Shown here one piece after another: positions 22,102 to 34,749 of a stretch of 64,000 nt of DNA (positions are counted from its first letter, which is position 1; the number at the start of each line of letters is the position of its first letter). The stretch is from Coptis chinensis. Lineage: Eukaryota; Streptophyta; Magnoliopsida; Ranunculales; Ranunculaceae. The translations under genes and the position numbers were made by a program. Below the pieces are notes generated by a model, which did not search any database, was not told the origin of the DNA, and saw only the letters and a program-made list of their open reading frames with translations. The stretch lies in the NCBI GenBank assembly GCA_015680905.1, contig CM027378.1:13497001-13561000 (forward strand), given 5' to 3'.

Positions 22102-25100
22102 AAAACTACTCTTGCTATGGATGTTGCATTCAGTCCTCTTATTATGGTGTCAAGTTTTTCTAAGAAAATTAACATTACCAAACTCAAAATTTCATGGTGT
22201 AGTTCCAAGCATCGATCTCTACAGTAAATTTACATTACCAAAATTTTCAAAGATAATTTTAACTGAAAGAGAATGTGGATGAGTCCAAGTACTTTTTTAT
22301 TTTCCGTTCTTAGCCAAAGGGTTTAATTTGACTAGCCAAATGCACGTGCTATGCACTTTGGTGAGAAATGAAATCTAATGGAGAGCATATAATCTGGTTT
22401 GACATTAGTACATCTTTACAGTTATGACTTATGAATGATTAAACCACTTCTCTCATACAATTGGGCATGGTTAATAAGAGCATACATAGCTCAATCAAAC
22501 CCCTTGAAGACCCAAACACAACTTCTTAGCTTGTTGGCCCCCCTCTTCCAGCGCCACAATTTATTTGAGCAACTACACGTTCATTTGTGTCAAGGTATCA
22601 CAAACAACCACACTCCTCCCTGTGGTGACAAAGTAATAATTACAACAAATATCAACCTTATCAAAATAATTGAAGGATGAGACAACTTGATTCACTTACA
22701 ATTAGCTTCAACAAAAGTCATTCAACAACAAGGAACTTAATTAAAAGACCACAAACATATTCCAAAAAAAGGTAATTCATAAAGTGACAGAGATAACTAA
22801 TGACTCTGAAATTCAAAAGCTTAGCTCACCCCTGATTATCGTTGGTGGTTTAACTGGTTTGATCAACTGAAATTTCATCATAAAGCTCATGGAATTACAT
22901 GCAAACCTTGGAAGACAATGTTCAACTTCAAGGAAAAAGAAGAGCAATGAGGATTTGGAGAAAGCCGAAGAAGGTAGTGGCTGGTATTCTTACATTTATA
23001 TATTAGTAGGTCAAACAGGTGCAAATGTAAGATGATCAAAACTCCATCGATATGTCCATGAATCTCTTTAAACTGCCAAAAACAAATCTCTCCCACTAAG
23101 TTCATTATAAGTTTGAATTGAAACCCCTACTTAACGTTGGGAAATATAGTCATGAGAATAGGATAAAATATATATAATAACTAAAGCCTCTACAAAATAA
23201 GAAATACGTACTTAAAGAGTGGGTACTTGGTTGAGATCCTTGGCTGCAACAGTGCAACTACATAACTATATAGGACCTGCAAGACAAAAGATCTTGAGAT
23301 TTGGAAGCTTGTCAAATATGTATTCAACTATTCATGCACATAAGTTTATAGTACAATTTTGAATAGTTCATACTAATTAGATACCTAAACAATAATAAGT
23401 ATTTAATAGATACATATAACTATATAAGACTGAATAGAACGAAAGAATGAGTTAATGGTAAATTAATGCAAAAGATACAGCATGGACTCAAACACTCTTT
23501 CAGTAAGAACTCACTGGTACAATCTGATAAATAGATTATACGATGTCGTGGTTCGTGCAATTGTAACCATTACTGGTGTTATTAACTGCTTATAGGCAAT
23601 CTGGATGTGGACATGCATTATAAGTCCATCCCTTATCATGAAGTATTTTGGAAATAATTGCCTCACAGGTGAAATGGTTTTGTTGTAAATATGATGGTTT
23701 GTTAAATGGGACATGGAATAGGTAAGAAATGAAAACTGTATATTAATATATCTTCAATAACATACCTGTGATGAAGCATCATTAGCTGACGCAATTACAT
23801 TTGATGGTGTTTTATTTTCTATTTTGGGACGACATTTGTGGAGTGATTCCTGGTGGTGCTTGAGGAGGCTCTCGCAACAAAAATTTACTTTGAGCTGGTA
23901 CTGCAGAGAAATGAAATTGTCTTGATAGTAGAGTAGAACTGAGAGTTATAGGTATTCTAGTTGAATTTGAAATTTGAATAGTAAGTTGAATAGTAAATAG
24001 GTGTAGTGTGTGCCTGAGGTTTTTCTAACTAAATTGCTAAATAAAGATGCTACCTTTTCGTCTGTTAGCTACTATCAAGCCTGTGCGTAGAGAAAACCTT
24101 GTACTGAAACACCAACAAAAGGCCTCAAAATAGTCCTAAACACTATTTGTTTATTGTTTAGCTAGAGGTTAACAAATGTGTAGATGCAACATACATCACA
24201 ATTGAAGATTACCGAGGAACAGTTCAACAAAGAAAGCAAATAAACCTCCCAATTTCCGCCTCTTACTACAAATGAGCTTTTTTAACAACACAAAATGGGG
24301 CACTTTTTTTAGAAGAAAAAAATATTAATTTTTGAATTGTTCTTAACAACATGAAAATAATTAACAGGTTAGGACCTTAAAAAAGCAAAGAAACTTGATG
24401 CTCTGAAGGTGCACTATGAGGCTTACGTATTCAGTTGTGAATTAAGGAATATTTTGCATATTTACATACAACCTAAAGTCCTATGAACAGAATATAGATA
24501 AAAAAGATCTAGCCATGGCTGACCGCTGACTTGTTGCGTTGGCAACCTGAGGTCCAAACCCATGATCGTGTCGAGATCACCTCACCAAACTGCAACTTTG
24601 AGTCTCCTCAATAATTCCTTCCAGCAAACCACATAAATAACCTCAAATTCGTTTAGTTAGGAATCAAATGCACAAATAACATCATTGTGTTTACTACTGT
24701 GTCTAGATTCATTATAAAAAATATTAGAGCGGACATGATGTTTTTAATTGAAATTTTATGTAGCAAACATGGTGGGGTCAGGTAACTTTTCGACATATTA
24801 CATTTTTTTTATTTATTTGAAAATTTTAAAACATAGTACATATATACATGTAAACTGACGCATATCACGGAATTGCCTACATAGAACATACCTCATGCCT
24901 ACATCCAAGGTTGAGGCAGATAACAGTCTTCTATTTTCTTCAGCCCTTCAAAGATGGTATGGGCATTACCATCTCTACTGGACCATAAGGGAACTACTTG
25001 CTCACTTGGAACCTTGCATTTCTCAAACCAAACAATAACCTATCTACCATTCCCTTAAGCTGAGCAAATTGGAGCTTCGGGTTCCCTTTTCCTATACACA

Positions 25101-25921
25101 AACCTTATGCCTTGGCTGCTTCAACTTTCCCTACATAATCCACATATATATCAGCGTACACAAAAATCTAACGTAATACAAAAGGATACAAAATCCTTGA
25201 AGGTCTTTGAATTTTACCAGACTCAAGGTTATGTGTGGCAAGTACTACAACCCCAATGCCTGTGAAGACCTTTTCCATCATAAACGACGCACACTCATTG
25301 TAGCATGCGTGCGTTTCTTGAATGCTTCCATGACCCAATAGATTTATGAGTAGATGAGAACTCAATTCAAAGAAAAGCTTTGCATCTTTGCACCTTTGCT
25401 TTCCATTTGTTTATTTCCAATGCCATTAATGAAAGCTTCCATTGCGCGGATGATACAAACTAAAAAAATGAATGACATGGCGAGCTAAAACCATAATTCC
25501 TTTTTTATATGCCAAACAATAATTAAACTGTCAAAAACTCGTATAAATAGTTAAAAATATAAACTGTATTGAGAAGCTTAAAGTAAAAAATCTCACCTCA
25601 CTACCAAGAAAACCAATTAAGTTCTGAAGTACAAAAGTCAACTGATTTCCATCTGATGGAATATACTTTCTGACTATTAGAAGCTCCAAAAATAATTGAC
25701 TGGTAGGAAATTAGGAACCAAACATGTAACTTGCACAAATTACTTTCAAGTAGCCACTACAGACTTTACTTGGATTTTGAAACAACTGTCGAGACTTACT
25801 AATACAGTGGGGTGCACAATGTCATTATCTTTTACCAATAACACAGCTTAACCATGATTTGCATTATTATACCCATAAACTAATTTACCACTAAGAGAGT
25901 AATTTAATTAGCAATACATAC
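22102..25921. other. unassigned interval, no supported gene
   Basis: About 3.8 kb, AT-rich. Short frames such as 22435-22680, 22887-23105 and 25168-25365 carry no signature I recognise. Minus-strand sequence near 24900-25080 reads a short Trp-rich stretch (WFEKCKVPSEQVVPLW) that could be an exon relic, but it cannot be placed. Confidence 0.4.
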
Positions 25922-26379
25922 TTGTCTTTTTCTTTCATCCAGCTTCACACTACCGTCAATTCAACATACCTCTAACCCTTTCTCACTAAAATAGTACTCA
26001 ATTAAGTCCAAAATCTTGGTCCACTGAGAGAATATCAGGACCTGATATAGAAAACAACTTCAGAAGAAAGACTTGACAACTCTAAATCTAAGTATAAAAA
26101 ATTAACCTGAGATTTTTAACTTACTTTGTGCTTTCTGGCAAAATGTTTTGCTAGTAGTATGTCTAGCAAGTGAAATTTTCCACATTGTTCAACTAACTGT
26201 TCTACATGTGGATAAAGGTCTGTAGACAAAAGAAGGAAGACAATGTTACCGGCCAGCTGAATGTCTAACTAAAACAAAACAGAAGGTTCCAAAGTGCATT
26301 CATGATCAAAAGCTGACTCCAATAGGTCTGGATGGTTGCAATTCTTCCTAAGTTGAATCATCAGATTGTTTAGTTTGCC
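25922..26379 (-). pseudogene. DDM1/LSH-type SNF2 helicase relic, three exons
   Basis: Three minus-strand exons of a SNF2-family ATPase close to DDM1, the remodeler that keeps transposons methylated. Exon a (about 26379-26310): KLNNLMIQLRKNCNHPDLL. Exon b (26219-26125): LYPHVEQLVEQCGKFHLLD then KHK. Exon c (26042-25922): VLIFSQWTKILDLIEYYFSE, then IDGSVKLDERKRQ, the start of the helicase C-terminal lobe. Exon b has consensus AG and GTAAGT borders and exon c has AG and GTATGT; the b-c splice is phase 0 and matches the known DDM1 join. A TGA at 25961-25963 replaces the expected Arg codon, probably CGA to TGA. No further helicase motifs are found downstream, so this is a fragment. Confidence 0.75.
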
Positions 26380-27330
26380 CTTCATGCAGTTCCAACAAAT
26401 TTAGCGTCAAGGCTTAGCAGAGAAATGAAGGCAGAAGATAGTACTAACCAAAAAGTACATAACTACAAATCTGTTTAGATACAATAATTGGTTGATCTCT
26501 TCAGTAGTTTTATTAGATAACAATGGATAAGATGATGAATGATTGTGTGAGAAGAAAGATTTCAATGATAACAATCAAATTCATATCCAAAATGTGTGAT
26601 TAGAGATGGGAAGTTGGAGCTGGAAGAGTCTAGAGTAGTGGGGAATCATAAAGACCGACAGGATTTGCAGATTTACATAAAGAATTATATTTTGAATGAC
26701 AGTATTACCCCTAACAAATATAGGAATTTACATCTTAGAAGCGGTATAGAAACTCATAAATAGAAAATAGTAGTGAGGATAAATTAGCAAAATAAAAAAT
26801 CCAGTTTGATGGAAAGGGAACTGTTATGCGAGGAGTTTTCTTTACAGAGGGAAGATATCTTTATATAGTATTCTTTTGACCACACTTCTTAGCATCAACA
26901 CTAATTACTGGTTCCCAGATAATCAAATTCCACTTAGCTTACAACCTTATGCCACACCAACCCAAAACTATGCTATTGAAGTTGTTGAGAATCAGTTAAA
27001 AATGACAACAAACAAAAGAACCCCACCCAAAAAAGAGCAACTCTCTGAACGTCAAAGTATAAAACAAGAGAATTTCTAACCACCCTACCAAAAGACTATT
27101 AAAAAAGCGATAGAACCTTCTGCCCAACACTCATGTCTCTTTCAAGACAAAATGACATCTTGAGATATCCATTCGGTCTTGGAATTACTTGCGCCAGATT
27201 CGTGTGGCAAAATACTAACGGGTTGGCTTGTATGGATTCTCCGAATCTATGAATTTGTAATACATTCCCCTAGAGGAAGAAGCTATGCAATAAGCTAACA
27301 AAATCCATGATACTTGGAATCTAGGGCATA
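26380..27330. other. unassigned interval
   Basis: About 950 bp to the right of the DDM1-like relic. No further SNF2 exon could be recognised. The open frame 26876-27079 has no family signature. Confidence 0.4.
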
Positions 27331-28885
27331 TGTAACGCCCCAAACCCACTATATCCTAGCTGACCAGCCCAAGATATAATGAGTTAGAGAACCTAACTAC
27401 TTAACCGTCTTGACAAATGCCAGAGCAGTCAAGTAACTGGTTTACAAAATGAAACCATTACAATAAGTCAAATACAGGTGATAACTAATAAATATAAAAT
27501 AAAAACAAAGAGTTCAAACTCTAACCAAAAAATTTCTCAAGCCTTTACTCATCTCTCCATATAATATCACACCTACAAAATTTGTAAGGGCGTAAAAACC
27601 ACGCGCCCAACAAACATCATCAACTAACAAATCTTTTATTTAAATAAGATGAGAAAGTATCGAACAAGTGACTAGCATGTAACTTAAACCTTTAAAATAT
27701 CTAAATCACTAAACAATCAAACTTCCTATTTAATAATAACAATCAATCCACATATGAAAATACTGCAATTAAACCGAAACGATTACGTTCATATATTTCA
27801 TATTTCCTTCAAAGCAATTACACTTTATTATAATCTTAAAACTGGATTGCTTATTTTAAATACCACCACGAATACATGTCAACTAATACACTTCTAAATA
27901 GTTAGCACATAACACCGCAAGATAAATCAATTAATTAAGTCATAGTTACACACACAAAACCCAAATGAGACCGTAAACTCAACAATGAATACCAATTTAA
28001 CCAATCACAATTTCAATTCAAACATGAGTTGTTCAAGAAATCAGTAACAAGACCAAGCACACAGTTAATGCACCAATTCACATAACTTAGGCAGTCAAGA
28101 CTAACACAAACTTTGCACAAAATAATCCACAATAACGTTGAACCCAAAACCAAACTGAACATACATATTAAACATCAATAGAAATAAAGACATAACTTAT
28201 GTAAGATCTAAAGAAGAGGCAGTAGAGATACTTGTCTGAGTTATATGAGAAAAACAACAAGAAACAAGTGATATCACCCCTCCAAAACCTAATAGAACAC
28301 CCCCAAATTCCAATTTTTCCTTATCCCATGGGGGCGACAGATTTTTACCTAAAAAAGAACCAAAATTATGAAGCAACCCTAGTAGAATCACTTGCTGACC
28401 CATATACCTTTAGAAAGCTCTTTGAATCTAGGTTCTAAAGAACCAAACGGAATAAAAAACCGATCACTAGGGAGAAATATATAGTTGTTTTCATGACAGG
28501 TACCAAATCTGATGCAAAACTGATTTCTCACCCATTTCTTCTTCTTTTGTGTTGAATTCATAATTGATATAGTTTAAACAGCCAAGGACTGAGCCTCCTC
28601 TCAATTGTTCTCTCTTGTAGAAATTATAGTGAATGAGAATAATAAGAGACCGATATTAGATTATGGTTTCCTCGAGTTTTCTCTCGAACCTGAAAGTGAG
28701 TTCTCTTTTTGTTCGTTCTCATCCGAAATAGATATGTGAGAACCGACTAAATGAGTGTTGGATTGTCAACAATGGGCTATGGTTCACCAACCAAAAAGCC
28801 CACCCCAAAATAAAAACCCACTAAATATGATCACCCATAGTAAGCCCAAACTCTAATTATTTTTCTAGAAATATGAGGTTTCACA
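27331..28885 (-). repeat. 3' LTR of the LARD-like element
   Basis: Starts TGTAACGCCCCAAACCC and ends GGTTTCACA on the plus strand. Nearly colinear with 31515-33060, with scattered substitutions and small gaps, for example near 27670-27690. Confidence 0.85.
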
Positions 28886-30305
28886 TACTTCCAACCTTAA
28901 CAAGTATATTGCTATGCAGAGGGGGCGTGAGCGGAGAGGGAGAGGGAGGAGTGGAGAGGAGAGATTGAGAGGCTAGGGAGAGGGAGAGGGACGAAGAGAA
29001 GAGATGAGGAATGAGGACAGACAGACAGAAACCAACCAAGTGACATTTTGTCCACATACCCCCCTTGGCCCAGAACGTTCGCTCTGCTCACTCGAAAATG
29101 AATTTCGTCCTCGAAATTCCATTGCATAATCTTCGACAAAACAAATATCTCATTATTCAAAAAACATCATCTAGTTCTACAAATCTTAAAGTTGTTACCC
29201 AAAACCAAATAAACCATCGTGGTGTGGTGAGGAGTCACGCTACTCAATTAGATAAGTTAACTTACTTTCAAAGATTATAAAACCACAAATTCCTATGGAT
29301 AGTTAATAATACATAATCAAATCCCTAGACCGGCTGCAATTAATAAGAACTCTTAAAATTTCAAACTAAGAAAACCATATCATATCTCGATATACAAAAG
29401 ATGCATGTATTATGGACAAGCACTTCCCAAAGCTCAAAATTACTGAGAAAGGAATCAACAAGGCAATCACCATCTTAAAAGGATCAGGGGACAATAAGAA
29501 TAGTTGAAGTCTCCAACTTTAAAGTTCACATTAGATATCCAAAGCCAAATCCAAATATGTAAACTAAAATATTAACCTGTATTAGTCCAATCATAGCAAC
29601 TCCACGATTCTCCACTAGATTACCCAATAGTTGCTTTTACCACTAATGGATCTCATAATCATCAATAATCAGAAATTATATTAACTTGAATCCAAAAGTG
29701 ATAATTTACCGCGATATGGAATGAAACAAAACTTCTCAGGTGAATCTTGTAAGTAAAGTTTAATTTCAACCACAAACTAACATTCACAAAATCTTTAGTA
29801 AGCTCATTTTCACTGCCAAAGTGTTTGATCTCCAAGTTCTCCCTCCCCCCTTAATCCCGTGTAAGAATCAACCATATATGGGGTTCCATCATACATGTTG
29901 TTAAGGTTTTATGTAGAAGATAACCAACGATATCACAGACATTATATACACATAGTTCGTAACATTATATGGCAAGTGCACCCACACAAAAAATAAATAA
30001 TGACGTAAGTACATAATAAAAGAAAATTTAACTACAAAATTTTCAAAACAACATACGTACTGAAATTGGAGAGTATCTAATAAAATATAATTCCGAAATA
30101 ATAATTTTGCACTTAAAAATCTTTTAAAAGATTAATAAAGTAATAACTTAATAATCTTTCACAAAAGGTACCATCCCGGTAGGACCTCCCTTGTGGTAAA
30201 CACCTTCCAACGAAGGCCTCACAAGCAGTAAAACTCCCTCTTGTTCAGGAGGACTAACACAAAGACCTCAGTCACAAGTGATAGATCTTCCTCCTAACTA
30301 GCCAC

Positions 30306-30308
<3 letters not shown>

Positions 30309-30345
<37 letters not shown>
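30309..30345. repeat. (AT)n microsatellite
   Basis: An uninterrupted alternating TA run of about 37 bases in the LARD-like internal region. Confidence 0.95.
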
Positions 30346-30349
<4 letters not shown>

Positions 30350-30491
30350 AATCAGTCACCTATTGTCAACATCCATATCAAACCATATATATAGATATTT
30401 CCAGGGACCACACTTGCAACCCTCCAATGAGGTAAAACCTTATGACGCCTCGCAAGTGGCCAAACATAATATACACCCTCCTGGAAATATT

Positions 30492-30720
30492 ACAAAGCTT
30501 TCAGGGTCACTTGCGCCCTATGGCCCCACAAGTGGTCATCTTCCCCCTGAAAGTTGAGAGGCACCATGCGCACACATACCTCCTACTAAACATGCATATA
30601 TAACAACTACAAAGCTTTCAGGGTCACTTATGCCCTATGGCCTCACAAGCGGTCATCTTCCCCCTAAAAGTTTGAGAGGTAAGGGCCCTAAAGGCGCATA
30701 CACATACCTCCCACTAACCA
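30492..30720. repeat. 117-bp tandem duplication in the LARD-like element
   Basis: ACAAAGCTTTCAGGGTCACT at 30492 recurs at 30609, followed by matching CCCTATGGCC, GGTCATCTTCCCCCT and ACACATACCTCC blocks. Two diverged copies. Weaker relatives (CCTCACAAGC and CACCTTCC motifs) occur from about 30170. Confidence 0.8.
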
Positions 30721-31496
30721 CTAATCATATATAATCAAAGTATCATCACTTAAACTTATCATATATTCACATAACCGATACATAAGAAAGAGTTCACCCA
30801 AATCCTTCCATTTAACAACTGCCACATGGTTGCCACTACACACCCAACAACACATCAATCATACCAACACCAAGTATCCACTACTATCAAATTCACTACA
30901 ATAACAAAAAGTATAAAACGGTCACCCAAAAACAAATATATTTTTCAATCAAGTTCCAATTACACAAATGACTAACACGAAAATCAATATCTCAAAAACA
31001 ATTGTTATGAACAGCTTGGGATTCAATGCGCAACAAAACACAAACACAGTACAATCACTGCAGTCATCATTCACATTACAATACATACTACCAAATTCGT
31101 TTTCAAAACACCAATTCACTCGACAAAATTCTTTTTCAAAACTCCAATTCACTCGACAAAATAATAATGCATTTTAATCACTCGGCATAAAAACAAACCA
31201 TTTCATTATAATAAATCAACAAGGCATGAATTTATCATAACCTACAGACAATAACAATTCAAAAAGGCAAACTCATTTCACCAAGCCTAAGTTGGTAACA
31301 ACACCTATCAAAACCCAATTTAAAACACGAGCACGACAAAGATTTGCATATACATACACATGTCTAATAACATTCAAACAAACATTATAAACATTAAACA
31401 AGCGCCTCTCACTCAGCTAGTACACCTCAAAATGAAACCTAAGCGTGGTTTTGAAAACCTTTTAGGGGTACCCTGCTTGTGAGGAAACTTGAACCT

Positions 31497-31511
31497 AAAG
31501 CTCTGATACCA
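31497..31511 (-). other. primer-binding site of the LARD-like element
   Basis: Minus strand TGGTATCAGAGCTTT, complementary to initiator tRNA-Met, a few bases inside the LTR at 31515. It fixes the orientation. Confidence 0.85.
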
Positions 31512-31514
31512 CTC

Positions 31515-33060
31515 TGTAATGCCCCAAACCCATTATATCCTAGCTGACCAGCCCAAGATATAATGAGTTGGAGAACCCAGCTACTTAATCATCTCGACAA
31601 ATGCAAGAGCATTCAAGTAACCGGTTTACAAAATGAAACCATTCCAATAAGTCAAATACAGGTGATAGATAACTAATAAATATAAAATAAAAACAAAGAG
31701 TTCAAGCTCTAACCAAAAAATATCTCAAGCTTTTACTCGTCTCTCCATATAATATCACACCTACAAAATCTATAAAGGCGTAAAAACCACTCGCCCAGCA
31801 AGCATCATCTACTAACAAATATTTTTACTTAAATAAGAGGAGAAAACATCGAACAGGTGACTACCTTTAAAATCTCCAAATCACTAAGCAATCAAACTTC
31901 CCATTTAATAATAACAGTCAATCCACATATGAAAATACTGCAATTAAACCGAAACGATTACGTTCATATATTTCATATTTCCTTCAAAGCAATTACACTT
32001 TATTATAATATTAAAACTGGATCGCTTATTTTAAATACCACCAGGAATATATTTCAACTAATACACTTCTAAATAGTTAGCACATAACACCGCAAGATAT
32101 ATCAATTAACTGAGTCATAGTTACACGCACAAAACCCAAATGAAACCGTAAACTCAATAATGAATACCAATTCAACCAATCACAATTTCAGTTCAAACAT
32201 TATTTGTTCAAGAAATCAGTAACAAGATCAAGTACACAGTTAATGCACCAATTCACATAACTTAGGTAGTCAAGACTAACACAAACTTTGCACAAAATAA
32301 TCGACAATTACCTTGAACCCAAAACCAAACTGAACATACATATTAAACATCAATAGAAATAAAGACATAACGTATTTAAGATCAAAAGAAGAGGCAGTTG
32401 AGATACTTGCCAGAGCTTTATGAGAAAAACAACAAGAAACAAGTGATATCACCCCTCCAAAACCTGATTGAACACCCTCAAATTCCAACTCTTCATTATC
32501 CCATGGGGGTGGCAAATTTTTACTTAAAAAAGAACCAAAATTCTGAAGCAACCCTAGAAGAATTACTCACTAACCCATATACCTTTAGAAAGCTCTTTGA
32601 ATCTAGGTTCTAAAGAACCAAACGGAATCAAAAACCGATCACTAGGGAGAAAGGTATAGTTGTTTTCGTGATAGGCACCAAATCTGATTCAAAACTGATT
32701 TCTCACCCATTTCTTCTTCTTTTGTGTTGAATTTATAAGTGATCTAGTTTAAATAACCAAGGACTGAGTCTTCTTTCAATTGTTCTCTCTTGTAGAAATT
32801 ATAGTGAATGAGAATAATAAGAGATCGGTATTGGGTTATGGTTTCCTCGAGTTTTCTCTCGAACCTGAAAGTGAGTTCTCTTTTTGTTTGTTCTCATCCG
32901 AAATAGATATGTGAGTACCGACTAAATGAGTGCTAGATTTTCAACAATGGGATATTGTTAACCAACCAAAAAGCCCACCCCAAAATAAAAACCCACTAAA
33001 TATGATCACCCACGGTAAGCCCAAACTTTAATTATTTTTTTGGAAATATGGGGTTTCACA
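31515..33060 (-). repeat. 5' LTR of the LARD-like element
   Basis: Starts TGTAATGCCCCAAACCC and ends GGGTTTCACA on the plus strand; partner of 27331-28885. Differences between the two copies show the insertion is not recent. Confidence 0.85.
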
Positions 33061-33110
33061 GCCTAAGTCTAAGTTACTACCGAAATGAACAAAAACAAAC
33101 AGCTACCTAC

Positions 33111-34392
33111 TGATAAGATAAATATATTAAGCTAATAAACAGTAATACGTAAACAATAAATTTAATGTTCTAAACAGTGATTTAAAGTGATGAGAGGAGG
33201 ATATAGAGAGGAGTAGTTGTGTTCGCCAAACTTTAGTTGTACACTACGTGGATGGGACTTTAGATTAGAGGTATACTTCACTAATGAGAGTCAAAATAGT
33301 GGATATGAGGTGAAAACAGTGAATTTAAATGATGAATAAAGATATTAGAAGGGGTTTAATCCGCCACGCGATTCGATTGACTATTAGTTAGTATCGAATC
33401 GCTTGTATTGATCCCTAGTGAAGACCAAGTCCTCTCTGATCAAGATTTCACTAGCATGAGAGTGTAGCTCCACCACAAATCTCTTTGGTGGTGGCTCTAT
33501 ACTGTAGTTCTCCGTTATGAGCTCTATCTCTAGTTACTCATAACGAAGAACTTAACGTTCTTTTATGCAACACAATAAATACTAATGGTGAATCATCCTC
33601 ACATGGCTTCATAAACCTCTTCTAATAGAGTTTTAGCCTAGTGTCATAGGAATCATTACACTAAAACAATAATAAGGAAACATAATTGAGAAGACAATAA
33701 TTGAAATTAATCTAAAGTTTTTGATTGATTGAAATTAATGGTGGCTACAAACTAAATTATTCTAACCCTAAAGAAAGTAAAACTAATTATTAACTAAGAA
33801 GGGGAAGGAGAAGAGTTGTTTATCCTTAACCATCTTTATATAGGAGAGAGTTAGGGTTACATTTTTGTGCATGACACAAAAATAGGGACTTTGGGCCTCT
33901 AAAGTGAGCCCAAAGTCCATTAGGTTAAGTCTAAAATGGCCAATTCTATTAGAAATTACTTTAGTGCCCTTTTTGTCTACTTTTACAGATCTTCTTGGGT
34001 CATGGTTAGGTCCATTAGAAATTTGATTCCGAGCCGGTCGTTTTGACATAAAATAGGCCCAATTCCGAGGCCTGAGTCTAAAGATACGGCTTGTTGAAGT
34101 TTTGTTGACTTTTCTGCCCTTTTTCTACCCAGATTGACTTTGACTTCATAGCTTTGACTGGGCTTGAAAAAAGCTTTTCTCCATGATTCTTAGGCTTTAA
34201 ATGTAGAACTACTTTGGCAATCATCTTGACTCTTTTTCCATGCAAAAGTGATGCATTTAGTCACCTAATCAACTTCAAGTCTTGAAATGCACAAAAATAG
34301 GTAAACAGTACTAACTCTTATTTATTATAAACATAATTGGCCTAAGTAGAGTACTATTAAGGGGTTTAAGCTACACTTTTTGGTGCTTATCA
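33111..34392 (-). repeat. 3' LTR of copy D
   Basis: Left end TGATAAGATAAAT matches the inner LTR end of copy C in reverse. Right end GGTGCTTATCA is the LTR start. The TATA segment CTTTATATAGGAGAG is near 33834-33848. Confidence 0.8.
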
Positions 34393-34749
34393 CACCACCC
34401 CCAAACAGGATTTTTTTTTGTCCTCAAGCAAAGATGAGAAATAAAAACAGATAAGTGGCAAAAAATGTGGTCCTAACTAATCTCGTTTCGTGGAGTGCGA
34501 TTGCATTAACCATATGCAATAAGTCCTTAAACTACTAGGAATTCCCTAGTGAACGAGTTATAGCCTCGTGAGAGTTTTTCAGATAAGGTACTCACAAACT
34601 TCATTTATACTACAACGACTAAGAGATAAAAATAAAATTTCCTACTTAATCTCAGATATCTATACATCTCAATAACAATATAATAAGAACAATGCTTTTA
34701 AAACCTAAGCTAATACAATAATCAAATCATCTAAAGATACACATGCATA
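34393..34749 (-). other. 3' internal region of copy D (part 1)
   Basis: Begins with the complement of the polypurine tract (ACCACCCCCAAACAGG) and matches 8769-9130 of copy B. Broken at 34749 by insertion of copy C. Confidence 0.75.
34745..34749. repeat. target site duplication GCATA (left) of copy C
   Basis: GCATA directly precedes TGATAAGAGCC at 34750 and also directly follows the right LTR (43370-43374). Removing copy C and one GCATA restores continuity of copy D with copy B. Confidence 0.88.

Larger units (their letters stand above)
28886..31496 (-). other. internal region of the LARD-like element
   Basis: About 2.6 kb without coding signal. It contains a strongly purine-rich tract (about 28916-29005), an AT dinucleotide run (30309-30345) and a 117-bp tandem duplication (30492-30720). 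The small open frames here have no family signature. Confidence 0.65.
27331..33060 (-). mobile_element. non-coding LTR retrotransposon (LARD-like)
   Basis: Two direct repeats of about 1.55 kb flank 2.6 kb of non-coding sequence. On the minus strand the LTR starts TGTGAAACC and ends GGCGTTACA or GGCATTACA, directly followed (31511) by TGGTATCAGAGC. These ends and this primer site are typical of chromovirus (Tekay/Del-type) Ty3/gypsy elements. No gag or pol motif is visible in either strand. Flanks are GCATA (27326-27330) and GCCTA (33061-33065), a possible 5-bp duplication with one change. It would need proteins in trans. Confidence 0.8.

Noticed and set aside
22102-25921. Possible exons near 24900-25080 and 25168-25365
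   Set aside because: Short, no splice-consistent chain, no recognised family.
28232-28438. Open frame repeated at 32398-32613
   Set aside because: It is duplicated only because it lies in both LTRs of the LARD-like element; the protein has no recognised family and its frame is not shared beyond the LTR.
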